A stretch of DNA of 64,000 nucleotides from Iamia sp035575815 (GCF_035575815.1 NZ_DATLXO010000088.1:13221-77220), one strand, 5' to 3'; numbered from the stretch's first letter, positions 26,377 through 36,504 are shown. Program-made: numbers and translations. Notes: generated by a model from the letters alone, not told the origin.

Positions 26377-28096
26377 GCACCGTGTCGGTGTCGCGGCCGC
26401 TGCGGAGGACCGTCCCGGGGAGGGCGTCGGTGGCCTCGTTGTCGACCACGGTGACGACACCGTTGACGAAGACCCGCGTCACGCCGTGGGCACCGGCGGT
26501 GAGGCGGGGCGAGTCGCCCGGCAGGTCGTGCACCAGCGTGGCATGCTCGGCGCCGACCGTCTCGGGGTCGAACACGAAGATGTCGGCGCAGCCGCCCTCC
26601 ACCAGCGTGCCCCGGTCGCGGAGGCCGAACAGCCGGGCCGGCACCTCGGTCATGAGCTGCACGGCCCGCTCGAGGGTCACCAGCCGGCGGCCCCGCAGGG
26701 TGTCGGCCAGGAAGCGGGTCGGGAACGGCGCGCCGCACATGCGGTCGAGGTGGGCGCCGGCATCGGAGCCGCCGAGCATGGCCCGGTCGTCGGCCCAGGT
26801 CCGGCGGCGCAGCTCCCACGAGGCGTCGTCGCCGTCGGGCGGGATGGGCCAGAGGATCGTGCGCAGGTCGTCGGCCACCACGATGTCGACGAGGGCGGCG
26901 AAGGGCTCCTGCCCCCTCTCCTCCGCGATGTCGCCCAGGCGCCGGCCCTTCAGGCCCTCGTTGGCCTCGGAGTAGGTGTCGCCGATGACGTAGTTGGCGA
27001 AGTCGGCCAGCCGCTTGAACACGCCGGCCTCGTCGGAGGCGGCCCGCTCGAGCATGTGGGCCTGGGTCTCGGGATGCTGGAGCTTCGCGATGCGCTCGGC
27101 AACGGGCAGGCGGAGGATCTCTCCCCAACCGGGGATGAGGAACAGCCCGCAGTGGGTGAGGAAGCTCATGTTCATGGGCACCTGCACCGGCAGGGTGAGG
27201 GCGACGAGGCGGCCGCCGCGCGCCGCGGCGACCGCGTCGGCTCCGAGCTGGCGGGGGATGCGACCCGGCTCCCGGGAGTCGATGGTGAGCACGTTCCAGT
27301 TGAGGGGCCGCCGCGCCGCGGCCGACATCGATGCGAAAAGGTCGATCTCGTCGTCGCTGAAGCGGTCGAGGCAGCCGTCGGTCATGCCCTCGAGGGTGGT
27401 GCCGTCGTGCTCGCCCACGACTCCACACAGCGCCAGCAGCTCCTCCGTGGTCGACCAGCGCGAGGCCACGGGCTGACCGTCGCCGTCGGAGTGGGTGCGG
27501 CTCAGCGTGGTCGAGAAGCCCAGACCACCGGCGGCCAGCGAGTCGGCCAGCACCGTGCGCATGGCGTCGAGCTGCTCGGGCGACGCCTCGTGACCCACGG
27601 CGTTCGCGCCCATGACGTAGCGGCGCAGGGCACAGTGGCCCACGAGGAAGCCGGCGTTGACCCCGATGCCGCCCTCGAGCTTGTCGAGGTAGTCGCCGAA
27701 GGTGTCCCAGTCCCAGGGCACGCCCCGCTCGAGGGCGGCGACCGACATGCCCTCGACGCTGGCCATCATCTCCCGCGTGTAGGCGGCGTCCTCCGGGCGC
27801 AGCGGGGCGAGGGTGAAACCGCAGTTCCCGCTCACGACGCTGGTCACGCCGTGGACGTTGGACGGCGTGGCCCAGGGGTCCCAGAACAGCTGGGCGTCGT
27901 AGTGGGTGTGGGGGTCGATGATGCCGGGTGCGACGACGAGCCCGGTGGCGTCAAGGGCCTCGACCGCGTCCTCTGTGATCGAGCCGAGGTCGCCGATGGC
28001 GACGATCCGCCCGTCGCGCACGCCCACGTCGCCCGTGCGTGGTGCCACGCCGGTTCCGTCGACGACGGTCCCGCCGGTGATGAGGTGGTCGAGCAT
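26366..28096 (-). CDS. N-acyl-D-amino-acid deacylase family amidohydrolase
   Basis: The 576-residue cytosolic metal hydrolase of the D-aminoacylase type opens MLDHLITGGTVVDGTGVAPR, has the metal HxH in APGIIDPHTHYDAQLFWDP, GNCGFTLAPLRPED, GFSTTLSRTHSDGDG, and the late catalytic Asp in MLGGSDAGAHLDRMCGAPFP, closing ADIFVFDPETVG. Family members remove acyl groups from D-amino acids or act on related cyclic amides; the exact substrate cannot be told. The ATG has a good Shine-Dalgarno (GGGAGG, 5 nt spacing), and a dyad lies just downstream of its -10 element. Confidence 0.88.
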   Translation of the reverse strand: MLDHLITGGTVVDGTGVAPRTGDVGVRDGRIVAIGDLGSITEDAVEALDATGLVVAPGIIDPHTHYDAQLFWDPWATPSNVHGVTSVVSGNCGFTLAPLRPEDAAYTREMMASVEGMSVAALERGVPWDWDTFGDYLDKLEGGIGVNAGFLVGHCALRRYVMGANAVGHEASPEQLDAMRTVLADSLAAGGLGFSTTLSRTHSDGDGQPVASRWSTTEELLALCGVVGEHDGTTLEGMTDGCLDRFSDDEIDLFASMSAAARRPLNWNVLTIDSREPGRIPRQLGADAVAAARGGRLVALTLPVQVPMNMSFLTHCGLFLIPGWGEILRLPVAERIAKLQHPETQAHMLERAASDEAGVFKRLADFANYVIGDTYSEANEGLKGRRLGDIAEERGQEPFAALVDIVVADDLRTILWPIPPDGDDASWELRRRTWADDRAMLGGSDAGAHLDRMCGAPFPTRFLADTLRGRRLVTLERAVQLMTEVPARLFGLRDRGTLVEGGCADIFVFDPETVGAEHATLVHDLPGDSPRLTAGAHGVTRVFVNGVVTVVDNEATDALPGTVLRSGRDTDTVLSR

Positions 28097-28125
28097 CGGA
28101 GCCTCCCGGCCGGAGCGGCCGACAT

Positions 28126-28144
28126 CTGACGACCCGTCAGGTTA
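28126..28144 (-). promoter_or_regulatory. Promoter and operator-like dyad of the amidohydrolase gene
   Basis: Minus-strand TAACCT (28144-28139) is a -10 candidate. The dyad CTGACG-ACC-CGTCAG (28126-28140) abuts it and would cover the transcription start, as TetR-type repressor sites do. Confidence 0.45.
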
Positions 28145-28251
28145 GCGGCCTGAGCCGCCGCTGCCGACCGGAGCTGGCCCGGCCTCGCGGAGCGGGACCG
28201 CCAGGTGGCCCGATGACCGTCACTGTCGGGTCGGGGTCGCCCGGGTCGCGG

Positions 28252-28611
28252 TCAGCCGGCGGCGCGGCGCGAGGAGAGGACGCAGAACTCGTTGCCTTCG
28301 GGGTCGGCCAGCACGACCCACGTCTCGTCGCCCTGGCCCACGTCGGCGCGGGTGGCACCCCGGGCGAGGAGCCGGTCGACCTCGGCGTCGCGGTCGTCGG
28401 GGCGGAAGTCGAGGTGGAGCCGGTCCTTGACCGCCTTGGGCTCGGGGACGGCCAGGAACAACAGCCCGGGGAGGCGCCCGGGGGCCGAGCGGATCTCGAC
28501 CTCCTCCGCGTTCTCGTCGACCACGACCCAGCCGAGGGCCTCGGCCCACCAGCGCCCGAGCGTCACCGGGTCGGTGGCGTCCACGATGACCTGCTCCCAC
28601 TCGAGGCTCAT
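28252..28611 (-). CDS. VOC-superfamily (glyoxalase-like) protein
   Basis: The 119-residue protein has a single pair of VOC beta-alpha-beta-beta-beta units: EWEQVIVDATDPVTLGRWWA at the start, LHLDFRPDDRDAEVDRLLAR in the middle and WVVLADPEGNEFCVLS at the end. It belongs to the glyoxalase_6 group common in actinobacteria; its substrate is unknown and its metal dependence is uncertain. ATG 28611 follows a -10 element, while a longer open frame to 28869 overlaps the next gene and is rejected. Confidence 0.85.
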   Translation of the reverse strand: MSLEWEQVIVDATDPVTLGRWWAEALGWVVVDENAEEVEIRSAPGRLPGLLFLAVPEPKAVKDRLHLDFRPDDRDAEVDRLLARGATRADVGQGDETWVVLADPEGNEFCVLSSRRAAG

Positions 28612-28618
28612 GGCTGCG

Positions 28619-28624
28619 AGGATA
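28619..28624 (-). promoter_or_regulatory. -10 element of the VOC gene
   Basis: Minus-strand TATCCT ends 7 nt before ATG 28611. It lies in the 43-bp gap after the FHA gene. Confidence 0.5.
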
Positions 28625-28654
28625 GGAGCCGGTGGTGCCGCCGGTGCGAACAGG

Positions 28655-29350
28655 CTACGGGATGTGCTCGAGGTCGGCGGCGCCGATGGAACCGGAGCGC
28701 ACCGCGTAGCGGCACAGGTTGTCCTTGGCCTCGGGCCCTTCGAGACCCGGCACGCCGGCCGAGGCGTACTTCTTGACGAGGTCCGCGATGCAGTTCTCCA
28801 CGCGGCTGCGCGACAGGAACAACCGCTCGGCGGCCTGGGCGTAGGAGGCGGGGCGGGCCTGGTCGCCACGCGCGGTCAGCAGCGGCTCGCACAGGGCGGT
28901 GAGGATCCGGCGCTCGGCGTTGGTGAACTCCAGCAGGTACTGGGTGGCGGGTCCGTCGGTGGGGATCGGGCGGGTATCGCCGAGCGTGGGGGAGGTCTCC
29001 AGCTCGACCTGCACCTCGTGGGTGCGGATGCGGCCCCGGAGCTGCACCGTGACCCGGTCGATCGGGAGCGAGGCGATCTCGTCCTGGTTCTCGAGCACCC
29101 GCGTGGGGCCGGTCTCGGGCACGAGGTAGACCGGTTGGCTGGCCGAGTCGTTGCGGACCCACAGCCGACCGTCCTGCATGCTGACGGTGGCCGCGGTGCG
29201 ACTGACCCCGAGGTCCTCGGGCCCACCGTCGCCCCCTGCGCCGACCTGGACGTCGCACACCGTGCTCCGCCCGACCCGGACCCGCTGACCCTCGTCGATG
29301 GTCGCCTGGGTGTCGCCGTGACTCACCGTCGCTCTGGCCATGGTCCCCAT
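28655..29350 (-). CDS. FHA-domain protein with C-terminal helix-turn-helix
   Basis: The 231-residue cytosolic protein has an FHA-like N-terminal half (RVRVGRSTVCDVQVG, then GVSRTAATVSMQDGRLWVRN, where the Ser-Arg and Asn positions of the phosphothreonine-binding loops are kept), and a C-terminal winged-helix-like part (FTNAERRILTALCEPLL, YAQAAERLFLSRSRVENCIA). FHA domains read phosphothreonine, so this looks like a transcription factor or adaptor controlled by Ser/Thr kinases; that is inference. ATG 29350 or 29341 may be the start. No kinase gene lies nearby. Confidence 0.75.
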   Translation of the reverse strand: MGTMARATVSHGDTQATIDEGQRVRVGRSTVCDVQVGAGGDGGPEDLGVSRTAATVSMQDGRLWVRNDSASQPVYLVPETGPTRVLENQDEIASLPIDRVTVQLRGRIRTHEVQVELETSPTLGDTRPIPTDGPATQYLLEFTNAERRILTALCEPLLTARGDQARPASYAQAAERLFLSRSRVENCIADLVKKYASAGVPGLEGPEAKDNLCRYAVRSGSIGAADLEHIP

Positions 29351-29457
29351 GATTCCACGATCTGGGTCGCTCGGGGGTTCCTCCGAGGCGCTGGGCTTCC
29401 TGCACCGGGGGGTTGGAGGCGGGGCGCCGGCGCTGAGCGTCAGCCGTGTCCGGCGCG

Positions 29458-29495
29458 TAGTGTGTCGTGGCCACCGATGGGCTCAGGGAGGGAGG
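29458..29495 (+). promoter_or_regulatory. Promoter and ribosome-binding site of the CapA-like gene
   Basis: TAGTGT (29458-29463) and the purine-rich GGGAGGGAGG (29486-29495) precede GTG 29499; a leadered gene. Confidence 0.45.
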
Positions 29496-29498
29496 ACC

Positions 29499-30692
29499 GT
29501 GATCGCCGGAAGACGAGGCCTCACATCGCGGGTGGCGGCGTGGACGACCCACGGTCGTCATGTCGTCGCCATCGTCACCCTCGTGTCGGCCGCGGCCTGC
29601 TCGGGCTCGGGCTCGGATGACGGATCCGGCGAGCAGTCGTCCGCCTCCACCACCACCGTGTCGCCCGAGGGTCAGGCCACCACCGGTTCGGCCCCCCCGC
29701 CTCCTTCGGGTGCGCCGGGCTTCGATCCTCTGATCCCTGGTTCCACCCCGCCGTCGGGTGCGACGAGGCCGATCACCATCGCCTTCGCCGGCGACAGCTA
29801 CGGCGAGGGCCTCAGCGGCGACGTGGCCGCCGGCATGATCGGCCGACTGAGCCCCATGGCCCCCGTCCTCTCGGCCGCCGACCTGGCCGTGCTGAACCTG
29901 GAGACGGCCATCACCGAGCGGGGCGAGCCGGTGCCGAAGAGCTTCACGTTCCGGGCCCCCGCCTCGATCCTCGATGGCATCGCCCTGTCCGGGGTCGACG
30001 CGGTCTCCGTGGCCAACAACCACGGCATGGACTACGGCGAGGTCGGGCTGATGGACTCACTCGACGCCCGCGTCGACTCGCCCATCCCGGTGGTGGGCAT
30101 CGGCGTCGACGAGACCGACGCCCTGTCGCCCGCCCGCTTCTCCGTCGAGGGGACCAGCGTGGCCGTCATCGCCGCCACCCAGGTGCTCGACGACAGCGTC
30201 CTCGACAGTTGGACGGCCACCCCCAGCCATGCCGGCCTCGCGTCGGCCAAGCGGGTGGAGGAGCTGGAGGAGGCCGTCGAGGAGGCGACGGCGGACGCGG
30301 ACGTGGTCATCGTCTTCCTCCACTGGGGCATCGAGACCGAGACCTGCCCGAGCGCGGTGCAGGCCGGCCTGGCCGAGACCCTCGCCGCGGCCGGGGCCAG
30401 TGCGGTGGTCGGTGGCCACGCTCACCGGTTGCAGGCGGGCGGTTTCCTCGACTCCACCTACGTGCACTACGGCCTGGGCAACTTCGCGTTCAAGGCCAGG
30501 TCGGAGGCCAGCGCCAAGACTGGTGTGCTCACCCTCACCTTCGCCGGTGGTCGCGTCACCGACGAGCAGTGGACGCCCGGGGAGGTCCGCGACTCCAGCC
30601 CCCACCCCCTCGAAGGTGACGACGCGGCGCGGGCGGTCGATGAGTGGGAGTCGTTGCGGGGCTGCGCCGGGCTGGCCGCCGCCCCCGGCTGA
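29499..30692 (+). CDS. CapA/PgsA-family lipoprotein
   Basis: The 397-residue protein has a signal peptide with lipobox SAAAC, a Ser/Thr/Pro linker, then a CapA-type metallophosphatase-like domain: ITIAFAGDSYGEG, LAVLNLETAITERGEPVPKS, VDAVSVANNHGMDYGEVGL, IVFLHWGIETETCPS and VVGGHAHRLQAGGFLDSTYV followed by YGLGNFAF. Relatives take part in poly-gamma-glutamate or capsule export; a role in surface polymer handling is plausible but there are no capB/capC genes here. GTG 29499 gives the complete signal peptide. Confidence 0.85.
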   Translation: MIAGRRGLTSRVAAWTTHGRHVVAIVTLVSAAACSGSGSDDGSGEQSSASTTTVSPEGQATTGSAPPPPSGAPGFDPLIPGSTPPSGATRPITIAFAGDSYGEGLSGDVAAGMIGRLSPMAPVLSAADLAVLNLETAITERGEPVPKSFTFRAPASILDGIALSGVDAVSVANNHGMDYGEVGLMDSLDARVDSPIPVVGIGVDETDALSPARFSVEGTSVAVIAATQVLDDSVLDSWTATPSHAGLASAKRVEELEEAVEEATADADVVIVFLHWGIETETCPSAVQAGLAETLAAAGASAVVGGHAHRLQAGGFLDSTYVHYGLGNFAFKARSEASAKTGVLTLTFAGGRVTDEQWTPGEVRDSSPHPLEGDDAARAVDEWESLRGCAGLAAAPG

Positions 30693-30729
30693 GGCGTCGC
30701 CGGCGTCTCCCTTGGCCGACGAGGGAGCG

Positions 30730-32847
30730 TCAGACCGACAGCAGCGCCCGCAGCTCGACGGCGATGCGCGCCGCGTCGATCGACAGGGCATCCTCGAGCG
30801 GCGGCGCGAAGGGGAAGGCGGGCACATCGGCGGTGGCGAGACGTCGCACGGGGGCATCGAGGTCGAAGAACGCCTCCTCGGCGACGGTCGCCGCCACCTC
30901 GGCCCCGACGCCGAAGCTGAGGTTGTCCTCGTGCACCACCAGGCAGCGGCCGGTGCGGATCACCGAGGCGAGGATGGTGTCGACGTCGAGGGGCGCGATG
31001 GTGCGCAGGTCGACGACCTCGACCGACCCCGCCCCGTCGGCGGCCAGGCGGTCGGCGGCTTCGACGGCGAGGTGCCGCATCATCCCGTAGGCCACCACGG
31101 TGGCGTCGGTGCCGGGGCGGGCGATGGCGGCCACGCCGATCGGCACCCGCCAGGTCGGGTCGTCGGGCACCGGGCCCTTGATGAGCCGGTAGCTCTTCTT
31201 GTGCTCGAGGAACAGGACGGGGTCGGGGTCGGCCACCGCCTCGCGGAGGAGCCCGGCCACGTCAGCGGGGGTGGAGGGAGCCACGACCTTGAGCCCGGGC
31301 AGGTGGGCGTAGGTCGCCTCGATGGACTGCGAGTGGTACAGCGCGCCGTGCACGCCGCCGCCCCAGGGCGCCCGGATGACCATCGGGACACCGAAGTCAC
31401 CGTTCGACCGGTAGTGGATGCGGGTCGCCTCGCTGGCGATCTGGTCGTAGGCGGAGTGGATGAAGTCGGCGAACTGGATCTCGCAGATCGGGCGCTGGCC
31501 GGCGAGCGCGAGTCCGATGCCGATGCCGACGATCGAGGACTCGGCCAGGGGCGTGTCGAGCACGCGCGCCCCACCGAAGGCTGCGGCCAGCCCGTCGGTG
31601 GCCCGGAAGACGCCGCCGCGAGGCCCGACGTCCTCGCCCAGGATCATGACCCGCTCGTCGCCGGCGAGGAGGTCGTGCTGGGTCTGGCGGATGGTGTCGA
31701 CGATGTTGCGCTCGGTGGTCGGCCCGGCACGGTCGAGCGGCACCTCGGGCGCAACCGCCACCGGGGCGTCGCCGATGCCCTCGGGGGCGCCCTGGAGCGC
31801 CCGGAGCGGCCGGGCGAACACCCGCGCCCCGGCGGTGGAGGGCTCGGGGAAGGCCAGGGCCTCGGCCCGGCGGGCGGCCTCGTCGACAGTGACCTTGAGC
31901 TCGGCCTCGGTGGCGACCTCGTCGGCTTCGGACAGGAGGCGCTGCTCGATGAGGTACTGGCGGACCTGGCGGAGGGGATCCTTCTTCCGCCACGCCTCGA
32001 TCTCCTCGGGGGTGCGGTAGGTGCGGTCGTCGTCGTCGGAGGTGTGGGCCCGGAAGCGGTAGGTCTTGCACTCGATGAGCGTGGGTCCGTCTCCCGCACG
32101 CGCTCGCCGCAGGGCCTGGTGGGTGGCGGCGTAGACATCGAGGAGGTCGTTGCCGTCGACGATGACCCCGCCGAAGCCGTAGCCGTGGGCCCGGTCGGCC
32201 ACATCATCGACGGCGGACTCCTTGGTGAGCGGGACCGAGATGGCGTAGCCGTTGTTCTCACAGATGAACACGCACGGCAGCGAGTGGATGCCGGCGAAGT
32301 TCAGGGCCTCGTGGAAGTCGCCCTTCGAGCTGGCGCCCTCACCGAAGTAGGACACCGCGACCTGGTCGTCACCGCGCTGCTTGGCCGCGTAGGCCAGCCC
32401 CGCGGCGTGGGGCAGCTGGGTGGCGATGGGCGACGATCCGGTGATGATCCCGAGGCGGGCACTGCCCCAGTGGTTGGGCATCTGGCGCCCGCCCGAACAG
32501 GGGTCCGCGGCCCGGGCGAAGACGCCCTGGAGGACCTCGTCGGGCGTCATCCCCAAGGTGAGCACCACGCCGGTGTCGCGGTAGTAGGGCAGCACGACGT
32601 CGTGGCCCGCCCGCAGGGCCCACGCCGAGCCGACCTGGGCGCCCTCGTGGCCTTGGCTCGACACCACGAACGGGGCCTTGCCCATGCGGTTGAGCGACCA
32701 GATCTTCTGGTCGAGAAGGCGGGCCAGCAACACCGTGTGGTACATCCCGACGAGGTCGTCGGCGGTGAGGCCGAGCGCGGTGTGGCGGTCGTTCAGGTGC
32801 AGCGTCGAGCGATCCTCTGCGGTGGGTGCGTGCAGGGTGCGGGCCAT
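30730..32847 (-). CDS. Branched-chain 2-oxoacid dehydrogenase E1, fused alpha and beta subunits
   Basis: The 705-residue protein joins an E1-alpha domain (about 1-345; TPP motif GEGASSKGDFHEALNFAG followed by FICENNGYAI, and RFRAHTSDDDDRTYR) and an E1-beta domain (about 375-700; RVMILGEDVGPRGGVF, PLAESSIVGIGIGLAL, EIQFADFIHSAYDQ, RAPWGGGVHGALYHSQS). E1 decarboxylates branched-chain oxoacids and passes the acyl group to lipoyl E2. A fused single chain is a less common form. It lies 19 bp after a leucine/valine dehydrogenase gene on the same strand, which favours branched-chain rather than pyruvate specificity. E2 and E3 are not in the window. Confidence 0.9.
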   Translation of the reverse strand: MARTLHAPTAEDRSTLHLNDRHTALGLTADDLVGMYHTVLLARLLDQKIWSLNRMGKAPFVVSSQGHEGAQVGSAWALRAGHDVVLPYYRDTGVVLTLGMTPDEVLQGVFARAADPCSGGRQMPNHWGSARLGIITGSSPIATQLPHAAGLAYAAKQRGDDQVAVSYFGEGASSKGDFHEALNFAGIHSLPCVFICENNGYAISVPLTKESAVDDVADRAHGYGFGGVIVDGNDLLDVYAATHQALRRARAGDGPTLIECKTYRFRAHTSDDDDRTYRTPEEIEAWRKKDPLRQVRQYLIEQRLLSEADEVATEAELKVTVDEAARRAEALAFPEPSTAGARVFARPLRALQGAPEGIGDAPVAVAPEVPLDRAGPTTERNIVDTIRQTQHDLLAGDERVMILGEDVGPRGGVFRATDGLAAAFGGARVLDTPLAESSIVGIGIGLALAGQRPICEIQFADFIHSAYDQIASEATRIHYRSNGDFGVPMVIRAPWGGGVHGALYHSQSIEATYAHLPGLKVVAPSTPADVAGLLREAVADPDPVLFLEHKKSYRLIKGPVPDDPTWRVPIGVAAIARPGTDATVVAYGMMRHLAVEAADRLAADGAGSVEVVDLRTIAPLDVDTILASVIRTGRCLVVHEDNLSFGVGAEVAATVAEEAFFDLDAPVRRLATADVPAFPFAPPLEDALSIDAARIAVELRALLSV

Positions 32848-32866
32848 GCGGCGGCGGCCTCCGGGG

Positions 32867-34063
32867 TCAGGTCACGTCTGCGTTGTGGGGCACGACCTGG
32901 TCGCGGGGGCGGCCGCCGCGTGCCCCAGTTCGGGCGTGGAGGGGTTCACTGGCCGGTGTGGGTGGGCGCCGCCGGGCGCCGCCGGCCTCCTCGATGCGCT
33001 CCTCGGCCGAACGGTCGGCCGCCTCGGCGGGGGTGATCCCCTCGGCGTCGGCCCGGTCGAGCACGCCCCGCAACGTCGCGGCGATCCCCGCCACCCGGCG
33101 CCGGGCCCGATCGCGGTCGTACGGCGCTCCCGACGGGTGGCGCTCCTCGGCGATGTTGATCACTCCGCCGGCGTTCACGACGTAGTCCGGCGCGTACAGC
33201 ACACCCGAAGCCACCAGTCGCTGGCCATCGGTAGCGGTTGCGAGCTGGTTGTTGGCCGATCCGCACACTGCTGCGCAGCGTAGCTCCGGGATCGTCCGGG
33301 CGCTGAGGACCGCCCCGAGGGCGCACGGGCTGAAGACGTCGGCCGCAACGGCGTGGGCGTGGGCCGGGTCGACGACGGCGACGGTCGGGTGCCGAGCCCG
33401 GACCGAGGCCACGGCCGCCTCGCTCACGTCGGCGACGGTGATCCGCATGCCGGCGGCGACGAGGTGGTCGACCAGAGCGGAGCCGACCTTCCCCACCCCG
33501 GAGACCACCACGTGGCGCCCGGCCAGACCGTCGTCCCAGAGACGCTCGGCCACGGCATCGAGGGCGCAGCGCACCCCCCAGGCCGTGGCCGGCGAGGGAT
33601 CGCCGGAGCCACCCAGGGACTCGCGGGTGCCGGTGACGTGGGCCGTCTCGGTGCCGATGAGGTCCATGTCGTCCTGGGTGGTGCCGACGTCCTCGGCGGT
33701 GAGGTAGCGGCCGCCCAGCCCGTCGACGAAGCGGGCGTAGGCTCGGATCAGCGCCTGGCTGCGGGTCGTGCGGGGGTCACCGATGATCACCGCCTTGCCT
33801 CCGCCGGCGTCGAGGCCCGACACCGCGTGCTTGTAGGTCATGCCGCGGGCCAGACGGCACACGTCGGCGACGGCGTCGCCCTCCGACGGGTACGGCAGGA
33901 AGCGGGTGCCCCCGATGGCGGGGCCCAGGGCAGTGGAGTGGATGGCCACGATCGCCCGCAGCCCGGTCGGGGCGTGGTGACCGAAGGCCACCTGCTCGAA
34001 GCCCTCGGCCTCGGCGTGGGCGAACACCCCTCCGACGGGCGGCACGTCGCGCTCTGTGGACAC
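32867..34063 (-). CDS. Leucine/valine dehydrogenase (Glu/Leu/Phe/Val family)
   Basis: The 398-residue NAD-dependent enzyme deaminates branched-chain amino acids to the oxoacids used by the next gene. It shows IVAIHSTALGPAIGGTRFLP, the catalytic Lys in MTYKHAVSGLDAGGGKAVI, YLTAEDVGTTQDDMD, HVVVSGVGKVGSALVDHLV and FSPCALGAVLSARTIPEL with CGSANNQLA. GTG 34063 follows a -10 element by 7 nt. The C-terminal ~45 residues are a Pro/Arg-rich extension beyond the usual fold. It heads an apparent two-gene catabolic operon. Confidence 0.9.
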   Translation of the reverse strand: MSTERDVPPVGGVFAHAEAEGFEQVAFGHHAPTGLRAIVAIHSTALGPAIGGTRFLPYPSEGDAVADVCRLARGMTYKHAVSGLDAGGGKAVIIGDPRTTRSQALIRAYARFVDGLGGRYLTAEDVGTTQDDMDLIGTETAHVTGTRESLGGSGDPSPATAWGVRCALDAVAERLWDDGLAGRHVVVSGVGKVGSALVDHLVAAGMRITVADVSEAAVASVRARHPTVAVVDPAHAHAVAADVFSPCALGAVLSARTIPELRCAAVCGSANNQLATATDGQRLVASGVLYAPDYVVNAGGVINIAEERHPSGAPYDRDRARRRVAGIAATLRGVLDRADAEGITPAEAADRSAEERIEEAGGARRRPPTPASEPLHARTGARGGRPRDQVVPHNADVT

Positions 34064-34070
34064 TGACGCG

Positions 34071-34076
34071 AGGGTA
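34071..34076 (-). promoter_or_regulatory. -10 element of the leucine dehydrogenase operon
   Basis: Minus-strand TACCCT ends 7 nt before GTG 34063. Confidence 0.5.
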
Positions 34077-34180
34077 CGCCCCACCCCCGGCCGTATCAGT
34101 CCTCGCGCCGTCAGGTCGTCCGCGCGTCCTGACGGCGCGGGGGACGGTGGCGGGCCTTGGGGCGCCTTGAGGGGCTCCGG

Positions 34181-34186
34181 TACCGT
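34181..34186 (+). promoter_or_regulatory. -10 element of the malic enzyme gene
   Basis: TACCGT ends 6 nt before ATG 34193, in the divergent region shared with the leucine dehydrogenase operon. Confidence 0.5.
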
Positions 34187-34192
34187 TCGGCG

Positions 34193-35611
<1,419 letters not shown>

Positions 35612-35699
35612 GCCGTCCCGGTTCGCCTCACGGCTCCGGTGGGCCGCCGGGGGGCCACCCTCTGGGGGTCGACGTCGGGTTCGGGGCGCGGCCAGGGCC

Positions 35700-36172
35700 T
35701 CAGGCGGGACGCGAGGCCCGCCGGAGGCGCAGGGAGCGGCGGAACACGATCACCGCCATGGCGGTGACCGCCACCGACAGGCCGATCGACGTGATGGGCG
35801 TGAGGTTGACCGCGTCCCGCCTGCCTCCCACCACGGACGGGGCTCATCGACGCCGTGGCAGGCTCCGAGGAAGCAGTCCCGGCGGTCGGTGTAGTCGACG
35901 GTGATCGACGAGCCGGCGAGGGCGAGCGTGCCGCCCAGCAGGAGAGCGCGCAGGGTGCGGTCCCCGACCGCCGGTCCCCGACTGTAGAGGTGGGCGGCGA
36001 CCCAGAGGATCGGCGCCAACCAGGGCAGGACCAGGAACAGCTGGATCAGCCCGACCCACCCGAACCCTGCGCTGGCCCGGACCAGGCCGCCGCCGACCAC
36101 GGCGACGGCGAGGGCGACATCGCCGGTGAGCGGCCACCCCCGCCTCGCCTTCGGTCCACTCGGAGCAGCCAC
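35700..36172 (-). pseudogene. Small membrane protein with a frameshift
   Basis: From GTG 36172 the frame encodes VAAPSGPKARRGWPLTGDVA and hydrophobic segments GLIQLFLVLPWLAPILWVAA and LRALLLGGTLALAGSSITVD, then CFLGACHGVDEPRPWWEAGG. The sensible continuation, DAVNLTPITSIGLSVAVTAM and VIVFRRSLRLRRASRPA-stop, lies one frame over, so a single-base slip near 35822-35832 breaks the gene. The protein would have at least three membrane segments; I do not recognise the family. A minus-strand CATACT hexamer (36184-36179) lies 6 nt before the GTG. A sequencing error is an alternative explanation. Confidence 0.65.
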
Positions 36173-36237
36173 CCCCGTAGTATGGCCAGCGGCGCCTTGC
36201 CCGCCCCGGCCCGGGCGCCTGACTCGCGGACCCGGGG

Positions 36238-36313
36238 TGGTGGCTGGAACCGGCGTCGATCCGGTGACCTCGCGCTTTTCAGGCGCGCGCTCTGCCAACT
36301 GAGCTACCCAGCC
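36238..36313 (-). tRNA. tRNA-Phe (GAA)
   Basis: The minus strand folds as a cloverleaf: acceptor GGCTGGG with TCCAGCC, D-arm GCTCAGTTGGCAGAGC, anticodon loop CTGAAAA (GAA), T-loop side ACCGGATCGACGCCGGT. The 3' CCA is encoded (36240-36238). Confidence 0.95.
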
Positions 36314-36351
36314 GTGCGGCCGTCCCACCTGCGGGGCGGCCGTGATCTATG

Positions 36352-36429
36352 TGGCGGTCCCGACGGGATTTGAACCCGCGACCTCCGGCTTGACAGGCCG
36401 GCGTGCACTCCAAACTGCACCACGGGACC
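36352..36429 (-). tRNA. tRNA-Asp (GTC)
   Basis: Acceptor GGTCCCG pairs with CGGGACC; the anticodon stem CCGGC encloses CTGTCAA (GTC), and the T-arm is GCGGGTTCAAATCCCGT. Discriminator G, with an encoded CCA at 36354-36352. It lies 38 bp from tRNA-Phe and is probably co-transcribed with it. Confidence 0.95.
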
Positions 36430-36504
36430 AGCACCCCTCTCGGGGCGGGAGCAACCTACCACCGACCCCGGGGGCCGGTCCCAACCGATCCCCGGGGTCG
36501 CGGT

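Noticed and set aside
30229..33036. 935-codon plus-strand frame across the E1 gene
   Set aside because: Shadow of the minus-strand E1 gene and the plus-strand CapA-like gene.
36173..36328. N-terminal extension WVAQLAERAPEKREVTGSTP of the membrane gene
   Set aside because: This is the translation of tRNA-Phe read as protein, a common artefact.
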